The notes beneath the pieces were generated by a model. That model ran no database searches and had not been told where the DNA came from. It saw nothing but the letters and a program-made list of their open reading frames with translations. Positions 33,814 through 38,954 of a stretch of 38,954 nucleotides of DNA are shown here, one piece after another (position 1 is the first letter of the stretch; each line of letters begins with the position of its first letter). Source of the DNA: Bacteroidales bacterium (GTDB lineage: Bacteria > Bacteroidota > Bacteroidia > Bacteroidales > Muribaculaceae); NCBI GenBank assembly GCA_015060975.1, contig SUXI01000015.1:1-38954 (forward strand), in the 5' to 3' direction. Position numbers and translations under genes: made by a program.

Positions 33814-35304
33814 TTATTTCTTAACTGACCATTCAAAGCCGTCTTTGGTGTCTTTTACATCGAAGCCTATTTGAGCGAGGCGGTCGCGAATGAGGTCACT
33901 TGTAGCCCAGTCTTTGTTGGCTTTGGCAGTGCGACGCATTTCGAGCAATAGGTCTATTGCTTGTTCGAAAGGACGTAGAGCATCGCCATTTTTTTCTCCC
34001 CCGGCAATCATTTCGGTGCGAATGCCTAAAATATCAATCAAGAAGGTGTTAAACAATTTCTTCAATGAGTCGATATCTTCGGCTGTAGCAGTAGCTTTGC
34101 CGTCGTTTACTTGGTTGATGAGGCGACACGCATCAAAGAGGTGAGAAATCACTATTGATGTGTTGAGGTCGTCGTCCATCGCTTCATAACATTTCGCTTC
34201 ATAGCCGCTCACGTCGATTGATGATTTTTCGCTCGGAGTGAGGTCCTGTAGGCGTTTCCAACCTTCGAGCATGCGGTTAAGCGCTTTTTCTGAGGCTTGC
34301 AATGCTTCGTTGCTGAAATCAACCGTGCTACGATATTGAGCTTGAAGAATGAAGAAACGGATTGTCATTGGCGAATAGGGTTGAGTCAAAAGCTCATGCG
34401 ACCCGGTGAAGAATTCATCGAGAGTGATGAAGTTGCCGAGTGATTTACCCATTTTTTGTCCGTTGATGGTAATCATGTTGTTGTGCATCCAATATTTCAC
34501 GGTTTCTTTACCATTGTGAGCCACTGATTGTGCGATTTCACATTCGTGGTGAGGGAACATCAAGTCCATACCACCGCCGTGAATATCAAACTGTTCGCCG
34601 AGGTATTTCTCGCCCATGGTAGAACATTCGAGATGCCAACCGGGGAACCCGTCGCTCCAAGGTGACGGCCAACGCATGATATGCTCGGGAGCCGCTTTTT
34701 TCCACAATGCAAAGTCGGCAGGATTGCGCTTTTCTTGTTGTCCGTCAAGTGCGCGAGTAGTCGAAAGCAATTCTTCTACGTTGCGACCTGATAACTTGCC
34801 GTATGGGTAGTCTTGGTTGAATTTAGGTACATCGAAGTATATCGAACCTTGACTCTCGTAGGCATATCCGCTTTCAAGGATTTTTTTGATATATTCGATT
34901 TGCTCGATGATGTGACCCGATGCGTGAGGCTCGATTGAAGGGGGCAACACGTTGAGTTTCTCCATCGCTTTATGGTAGCGGTTGAGATAGTATTGTACCA
35001 CTTCCATAGGCTCTAATTGGTCAATACGAGCTTTCTTTGCGATTTTGTCCTCGCCATCGTCGGCATCATGTTCGAGGTGACCCACATCGGTGATGTTGCG
35101 TACGTAGCGCACTTTATATCCGAGGTGTTTTAGATAGCGAAACAAAATGTCGAAAGTGATAGCGGGGCGGGCGTGTCCCAAGTGTCCGTCTCCATAGACG
35201 GTGGGTCCACACACATACATTCCCACTTTCCCTTCGTGAATGGGTTTAAACAACTCTTTGCGACGAGTGAGAGTGTTATATATAAATAAATTATGATTAA
35301 TCAT
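33814..35304 (-). CDS. cysS: Cysteinyl-tRNA synthetase
   Basis: 496 residues, typical length. The HIGH-type motif is HLGH (41-44) after [11 protein letters not shown]; zinc ligands are Cys32, Cys227 (WHLECS), His252 and Glu254 or Cys255 (PHHECE). The KMSKS-type motif is KMGKS (284-288), a variant with Gly. The C-terminal helical domain follows. It charges tRNA-Cys. It is last of four minus-strand genes with gaps of 12-17 bases. Confidence 0.96.
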   Translation of the reverse strand: MINHNLFIYNTLTRRKELFKPIHEGKVGMYVCGPTVYGDGHLGHARPAITFDILFRYLKHLGYKVRYVRNITDVGHLEHDADDGEDKIAKKARIDQLEPMEVVQYYLNRYHKAMEKLNVLPPSIEPHASGHIIEQIEYIKKILESGYAYESQGSIYFDVPKFNQDYPYGKLSGRNVEELLSTTRALDGQQEKRNPADFALWKKAAPEHIMRWPSPWSDGFPGWHLECSTMGEKYLGEQFDIHGGGMDLMFPHHECEIAQSVAHNGKETVKYWMHNNMITINGQKMGKSLGNFITLDEFFTGSHELLTQPYSPMTIRFFILQAQYRSTVDFSNEALQASEKALNRMLEGWKRLQDLTPSEKSSIDVSGYEAKCYEAMDDDLNTSIVISHLFDACRLINQVNDGKATATAEDIDSLKKLFNTFLIDILGIRTEMIAGGEKNGDALRPFEQAIDLLLEMRRTAKANKDWATSDLIRDRLAQIGFDVKDTKDGFEWSVKK

Positions 35305-35321
35305 GATTGTAAAACAGATTA

Positions 35322-35639
35322 TTAAGCCATGAATGGGTTGGGGATATCGTTTCCGCCGTTTCCTTGGTTGCCGTTTTTAGGCATTTTGCGTTCTATTTCG
35401 CCAAAAGTGCTTTCATATTTTTGGATGTTATCGCGAAGCGCAAAAAGTAGATTTTTTGCATTTTCAGGAGTCATGATGATGCGTGATTGCACTTTTGCTT
35501 GAGGCATATTAGGAGCTACAGCGATGAAATCGAGGAAAAACTCGCTTGCCGAGTGAGAAATAACAGCAAGGTTGGCATAGTGTCCGTTAGCAACTTCGGG
35601 AGTCAGCTCGATTTTTATTTCATTTTTTTTATTTTCCAT
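35322..35639 (-). CDS. DUF3467 domain protein
   Basis: 105 residues. The body ([59 protein letters not shown]) matches the DUF3467 pattern; the tail is Asn/Gly/Pro-rich. Function is unknown. It is cytoplasmic, lies 17 bases upstream of cysS and is probably co-transcribed. Confidence 0.85.
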   Translation of the reverse strand: MENKKNEIKIELTPEVANGHYANLAVISHSASEFFLDFIAVAPNMPQAKVQSRIIMTPENAKNLLFALRDNIQKYESTFGEIERKMPKNGNQGNGGNDIPNPFMA

Positions 35640-35651
35640 TGTCTGATATTA

Positions 35652-36347
35652 TTAGTTAATAGGTATTAATGTTGTTTTTTTGAATTCGTATGAAGCCTTG
35701 TCGTAATATTTGTCGTTGACATGGATTCTAATGCCTTTGCATGATTGACGATTCCAGATGTTTGAAATGTCTATTGATGCGTAATAAGGTTTAATATAGG
35801 TTTCGCGTCCGCTTTCTTTGTCATATACAATATACAAGTCGGGAATTTCATTGTTGATGGTAACCTCGTCAACGACAAGGGCGAAAGCGGCAGGCTCAAT
35901 GGTGTATTCAAGTCCGCATTGGATATTGATATACTTGCCGGCACGCCATAGCGCATATAATTCGATAGGATTGTTTTCCCAATCAGGAATTTTTGAAATG
36001 TTATTAATTGCCACTGTGTCATTGTATATATTAGTCACTCTTATTATAGATATATTATCATCGATGTTGTGTGTGCCTGATTCGGGGATGTAGTTGAGCA
36101 ATACACGGGAGTTTTCTTTATACACATCACTATTAATTGCAATGTTGCCAAGTAATGTGTTTGTTCGAGAGTCGCCGTCTTTTTGGTATTGAAACACTGC
36201 GTGATTGTTGTTTGACTCAAGATTGCCTTTGAATGTAACGATGTCGTACATGGATTTGTCATCATTTGATGGCTCATCATCGCTTAAACACGCTGTCATT
36301 GTTATCGCAAAGACTGTTATAAAAAATAAGTTTCTAAGTTTTGTCAT
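35652..36347 (-). CDS. NigD-like lipoprotein
   Basis: 231 residues; lipobox MTAC with Cys20, followed by LSDDEPSND, an acidic stretch like the Bacteroidetes lipoprotein surface-export signal, so it may face outward. The body (YDIVTFKGNL near the start, beta-rich, ending about FKKTTLIPIN) has the size and layout of NigD-like proteins. The family tie is from pattern memory, and the function is unknown. It lies 13 bases after lolD and 12 bases before the DUF3467 gene. Confidence 0.6.
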   Translation of the reverse strand: MTKLRNLFFITVFAITMTACLSDDEPSNDDKSMYDIVTFKGNLESNNNHAVFQYQKDGDSRTNTLLGNIAINSDVYKENSRVLLNYIPESGTHNIDDNISIIRVTNIYNDTVAINNISKIPDWENNPIELYALWRAGKYINIQCGLEYTIEPAAFALVVDEVTINNEIPDLYIVYDKESGRETYIKPYYASIDISNIWNRQSCKGIRIHVNDKYYDKASYEFKKTTLIPIN

Positions 36348-36360
36348 TGTTATTTGAAAT

Positions 36361-37035
36361 TTAGTTATTTGATTTTTTTATGATATTTATTATTTGTCCG
36401 TCGCACATCTGCACTATGCGGTCGCAGTCGGCTGCAAGTGATTCATCGTGAGTTACGATAACGAATGTTTGATTCATGTCGCGACGCAAGTCAAAAAATA
36501 ACTTATGCAATTCTTGGCGATTTTTTGAGTCAAGACTGCCCGAAGGCTCGTCGGCAAGTACTACTTTGGGCTTATTGATAAGCGCGCGAGCCACAGCAGC
36601 ACGTTGGCGCTCACCTCCCGATAATTCAGCAGGACGATGGTTTTCGCGATCTTTTAGACCAAGATAAGCAATTAATTCTTTTGCACGCTTGTAGGCGTCG
36701 GATCGCTTAACTCCACCTATCAATGCCGGCATTGCTACATTTTCAAGCAATGTGAATTCGGGTAGGAGTTGGTGAAATTGAAATACGAAACCGATGTTTT
36801 CATTACGAAAACGAGCAAGTTGAGCATCTTTGAGCGAGAAAATATCGATGTTGTCATATTTTACTTGACCTGAATTGGGACGATCAAGCGAACCGATTAT
36901 TTGTAGCAGAGTGGTTTTTCCTGCGCCACTTGGCCCAACAATCGACACAATTTCTCCGGGCACTATGTCAAGACTAATCCCTTTAAGCACCTGTAGAGAG
37001 TCGTAACTCTTGTTTATGTTGCGAATTTCAATCAT
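36361..37035 (-). CDS. lolD: ABC transporter ATPase, LolD/MacB type
   Basis: 224 residues. Walker [10 protein letters not shown] is at 34-42, the Q-loop [18 protein letters not shown] (83-100) is typical of LolD, signature LSGGERQR is at 138-145 and Walker [13 protein letters not shown] at 158-169, then VTHDESLA. It probably energises release of lipoproteins from the inner membrane with a LolC/E-type permease, which is not in this window; the MacB/FtsE-like subgroup is an alternative. First gene of the run that ends with cysS. Confidence 0.85.
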   Translation of the reverse strand: MIEIRNINKSYDSLQVLKGISLDIVPGEIVSIVGPSGAGKTTLLQIIGSLDRPNSGQVKYDNIDIFSLKDAQLARFRNENIGFVFQFHQLLPEFTLLENVAMPALIGGVKRSDAYKRAKELIAYLGLKDRENHRPAELSGGERQRAAVARALINKPKVVLADEPSGSLDSKNRQELHKLFFDLRRDMNQTFVIVTHDESLAADCDRIVQMCDGQIINIIKKSNN

Positions 37036-37126
37036 TAATGTCAGTTATTCAAGATTGCGAAGTTACGCATTTTATCCCATTAAGTCAAATAAATTATGAA
37101 TTTATGGGGTAAAGTTTAGGGATAGA

Positions 37127-37162
37127 GTAGTTAAGGTCGTTAAAGTCATTAAGGACTCTAAC
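37127..37162. repeat. Degenerate 9-bp tandem repeat
   Basis: Four units: GTAGTTAAG, GTCGTTAAA, GTCATTAAG, GACTCTAAC. This kind of short repeat is, from memory, frequent between genes in Bacteroidales. The surrounding stretch (37036-37195) has no gene. Confidence 0.6.
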
Positions 37163-37195
37163 GGCTTTGAGGAAAACACGATTGACGGTTGTGGG

Positions 37196-37669
37196 CTATT
37201 TTTTTAGTTGTTTTGCGATGAATTCCACCATTTCGGGGGCATTTTTGCAGCCGAGCATATATTTGTGGCCATCGGAGAGTTCAATGAGGAAACAATCTGA
37301 CGCTTTTCCATAGTAGGCGAAGTATTTGCCGAGGTCTCGTTCCTTAAACAACCCCCAATAGCCTAAATATCCACCTTAACCACAAACACGTATTGCTCCC
37401 ATTGTTGGAGGGCAGAGCCGCACCGATTTAACTTCAGCAATAGAAATTCTTTTTACTTTAAGGCTGCGATTGATATATATGCTGTGTTCATCAGCAGCGA
37501 TACTTAATGGCATGTAGTATAGGCAAACTATATGTAGGATAGCAATAAAACCACCCCAACCGATTTGCCACCATATTTCGGGAATTATGAATATTGTCGA
37601 TAATAATATGCCAAGGCATAAGATTGTTATGATTATTGAATAAGTGCTTAATTCTACTCGTTGTTTCAT
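37196..37669 (-). pseudogene. PH-domain-like membrane protein interrupted by one nonsense codon
   Basis: The frame starts MKQRVELSTYSIIIT, has two membrane segments (about 11-30 and 34-53) and a PH-like part (ISIAEVKSVRLCPP), then a TAA at 37376-37378 after RVCG. The same frame continues without a break for 59 codons: GGYLGYWGLFKERDLGKYFA, YYGKASDCFLIELSDG and HKYMLGCKNAPEMVEFI, ending at a TAG (37196-37198). The downstream part is clearly conserved protein, so one base change (for example TCA to TAA) broke a gene of about 157 codons. A truncated product may still be made. A sequencing error is an alternative explanation. Confidence 0.8.
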
Positions 37670-37683
37670 TGTCTGGATATTTT

Positions 37684-38262
37684 TTACTTTGTAGAATCGG
37701 GTACATCTCCGTCTTCCTCTAATTTAAAAGAATTCAGTCTAAAAGTATCTTTTGAAAAATGTGTTACGTTGGAGTCTATTTGTTCTAATTTGTTTTTCGC
37801 CCTATTTGCGATATTTGCAGAATCTTGCCAAGCGACGTCTCCTACAATGTCAATAATATTTGATGTTTGTTGTTTCTTTTTTGTTGTAGAGTCTTTTGCT
37901 TTGTTTGAGTTGTTAATAGAAGTTGCAACAATAGAATCGGAATTGATAGTTGAGTCTATAATTTCAATATCTCCCTCTAAAATAATTTCGTTCCCATCGG
38001 AATTGCTATTGATAGAATTGCTTGAACAAGATGTCATTATCAACCCGGCTGAGATGCCGGCGAGGGCTATTGCTTTGCCGGCGGCATGACGAGACGATAG
38101 TTGTTGCTCGAGATATTGCACTTCGGCTTCGCATTTAGGGCATGTGCCGAGGCAGTCACCTTGAAATCGACACTCCGATGTGATATATTCAATATCATTT
38201 GCATCGGCAATTTGTCGGCGTATCTCTTTAAGAATACGGCATGTTTCTTTTCCTCGTCTCAT
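37684..38262 (-). CDS. Cys-motif protein with a membrane segment and low-complexity tail
   Basis: 192 residues. The N-terminal part (MRRGKETCRILKEIRRQIAD) leads into a four-Cys motif, Cys31-x5-Cys37-x3-Cys41-x2-Cys44 (SECRFQGDCLGTCPKCEAEV), likely to bind zinc or an iron-sulphur cluster. A hydrophobic segment at about 63-77 follows. The rest is Ser/Asn/Asp-rich with little order. I have seen this N-terminal type beside radical SAM genes in Bacteroidales, often with a longer structured C-terminus; here that C-terminus looks missing or replaced. Neighbours on both sides are broken genes. Own promoter at 38288. Confidence 0.65.
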   Translation of the reverse strand: MRRGKETCRILKEIRRQIADANDIEYITSECRFQGDCLGTCPKCEAEVQYLEQQLSSRHAAGKAIALAGISAGLIMTSCSSNSINSNSDGNEIILEGDIEIIDSTINSDSIVATSINNSNKAKDSTTKKKQQTSNIIDIVGDVAWQDSANIANRAKNKLEQIDSNVTHFSKDTFRLNSFKLEEDGDVPDSTK

Positions 38263-38287
38263 GGTTGTTTTGATTTAGAACACAATG

Positions 38288-38295
38288 CAAATATA
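38288..38295 (-). promoter_or_regulatory. -7 box TATATTTG of the Cys-motif gene
   Basis: Minus strand, 25 nt before the ATG at 38262. Confidence 0.6.
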
Positions 38296-38330
38296 TTGAA
38301 TAAAGTTTTAATTGTCAATAGTTTTATGAT

Positions 38331-38562
38331 CCTTTTGTGTATAGGTGAAGATGTCAAATTTTCAAATCCCATTTCGACTAATAGGCTGCGGCTATACTCT
38401 TGGTGGGCAGGGGTGCTGCTGTGGATTTGTAAGCGATTGAGGGTTGAGACAGTATTTGCAACGCAACGGGCAGCCATGGAATGCCACCAAAGTGGTAACA
38501 CCCTCTCCGTCGGTAGTCAAGCGATGTCGGCAAATCCCTATTATGTGAGCAGCATCGTTCAT
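38331..38562 (-). pseudogene. Truncated radical SAM activase (NrdG/PflA-like)
   Basis: From the ATG at 38562 the frame reads MNDAAHIIGICRHRLTTDGE, then VTTLVAFHGCPLRCKYCLNP with the radical SAM CxxxCxxC motif, then stops at 38392-38394 after 56 residues; family members have about 150-250. In another frame just downstream (38405-38331), HQEYSRSLLVEMGFENLTSS resembles a C-terminal end of such enzymes, so a large internal deletion may have joined the two ends out of frame. The N-terminal call is firm; the C-terminal remnant is tentative. Confidence 0.75.
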
Positions 38563-38568
38563 CGATTG

Positions 38569-38576
38569 CAAATATA
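38569..38576 (-). promoter_or_regulatory. -7 box TATATTTG at the radical SAM remnant
   Basis: Minus strand; it ends 6 nt before the ATG at 38562, so the message would be nearly leaderless. Confidence 0.55.
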
Positions 38577-38610
38577 GTGATATTATTGGAGTGAATAACT
38601 GTGTATGTGA

Positions 38611-38652
38611 AAAAAACGATGTGTCAATCTTTTGATTAGGCACATCGTTTTA
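38611..38652 (-). terminator. Rho-independent terminator of the outer-membrane barrel gene
   Basis: AAACGATGTG pairs with CACATCGTTT; on the minus strand the hairpin is followed by a T run (A run at 38611-38616). Confidence 0.8.
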
Positions 38653-38673
38653 GATAAATCTGTTGAATATGAT

Positions 38674-38954
38674 TTAGAATGTGTAACTTACACCTAAATT
38701 GAGATATAGGTTATAGTTGTCCATATCCATCTTGCGCTTATCGGGATCAAGCACGCTTATAAAACCCCATGTGAAATTGGCTTCAATAGCAAGGTTGCGA
38801 TACACTTTGCATGCTGCGCCTATTTCCGCGCCAACGTCCCACTTTTGTAGATCGTCGGAGTAGTTGTAGTCGGCTTTTGTGATACCAATGATAGGGGTGA
38901 GAGGAGTCTCACGAATTTGACCTTGTACCACTTTGCCTGTAAAGTTGTAATCAA
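38674..38954 (-). CDS. Outer-membrane beta-barrel protein, C-terminal part (start outside window)
   Basis: The open frame continues to the window edge; 92 codons plus stop are visible. Alternating polar and hydrophobic strands (WDVGAEIGAACKVYRNLAIE, ANFTWGFISVL, YNLYLNLGVSYTF) and the terminal Phe are typical of a barrel recognised by the BAM machinery. It resembles PorT-like or OMP_b-brl_2 proteins; the specific role cannot be told. Confidence 0.75.
   Translation of the reverse strand, partial: DYNFTGKVVQGQIRETPLTPIIGITKADYNYSDDLQKWDVGAEIGAACKVYRNLAIEANFTWGFISVLDPDKRKMDMDNYNLYLNLGVSYTF

Noticed and set aside
38259..38262. ATGA overlap between a minus-strand frame and the Cys-motif gene, suggesting coupling
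   Set aside because: The upstream frame at this point crosses a promoter (38288-38295) and has no conserved residues; the overlap is probably chance.

Overview
The window is Bacteroidales chromosome, probably Muribaculaceae or a close relative. Evidence: many promoters carry the Bacteroidetes -7 box TAnnTTTG, Shine-Dalgarno sites are weak or absent, one protein ends in a type IX secretion (T9SS) type A sorting domain and others in the related YYNLQGVKV...KVLVK tail, and NigD-like, DUF3467 and DUF6624 proteins are present. Composition is moderately AT-rich. I cannot fix genus or species from the sequence alone. No tRNA, rRNA, CRISPR array or intact insertion sequence was seen.

Layout. 1-3.9 kb: end of one secreted protein and a complete paralogue-like secreted propeller protein with the same tail and terminator, a zeta-like P-loop kinase with a small overlapping partner, and a gene-free stretch full of REP-like palindromes. 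3.9-10.7 kb: a 2279-residue secreted N-acetylmuramoyl-L-alanine amidase with duplicated modules and a T9SS sorting domain. 11.1-13.7 kb: asnA, convergent with a RecD-like helicase. 13.7-14.9 kb: a DUF1016 (YhcG-like) nuclease that sits between the helicase and a duplicated copy of the helicase promoter and start. 15.1-24.9 kb: a phosphate-acquisition island (porin 1; phoB-phoR-type two-component genes on the minus strand; Na/Pi cotransporter with a PhoU-like domain; porin 2-pstS-pstC-pstA-pstB). 25.0-33.8 kb: AAA/DUF4143 ATPase, GH31 glycosidase, ribE-nitroreductase-DUF6624 lipoprotein, a double SGNH hydrolase and a membrane-anchored unknown. 33.8-37.0 kb: a minus-strand run lolD-nigD-like-DUF3467-cysS. 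37.2-38.6 kb: a decaying cluster (a PH-domain gene with one nonsense codon, an intact Cys-motif protein, a truncated radical SAM activase). The window ends inside an outer-membrane barrel gene.

How genes work together. The phosphate island is the clearest system: outer-membrane porins, the Pst importer, a low-affinity Na/Pi transporter and the likely PhoB/PhoR regulators. Two of its promoters carry the same 11-bp-period direct repeat at exactly the same distance from the -7 box, which I propose as a Bacteroidales Pho box. No stand-alone phoU follows pstB; the PhoU-like domain is fused to the Na/Pi transporter. RibE, which makes riboflavin, is followed four bases later by a flavin-dependent nitroreductase.

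The most unusual observations are: REP-like palindromes that abut terminator T-tracts in four of six cases; the nuclease islet that appears to have captured a promoter and leader ORF; the phosphate-box candidate; an SGNH protein whose second domain has lost its catalytic residues; and a G9 tract inside a promoter spacer.
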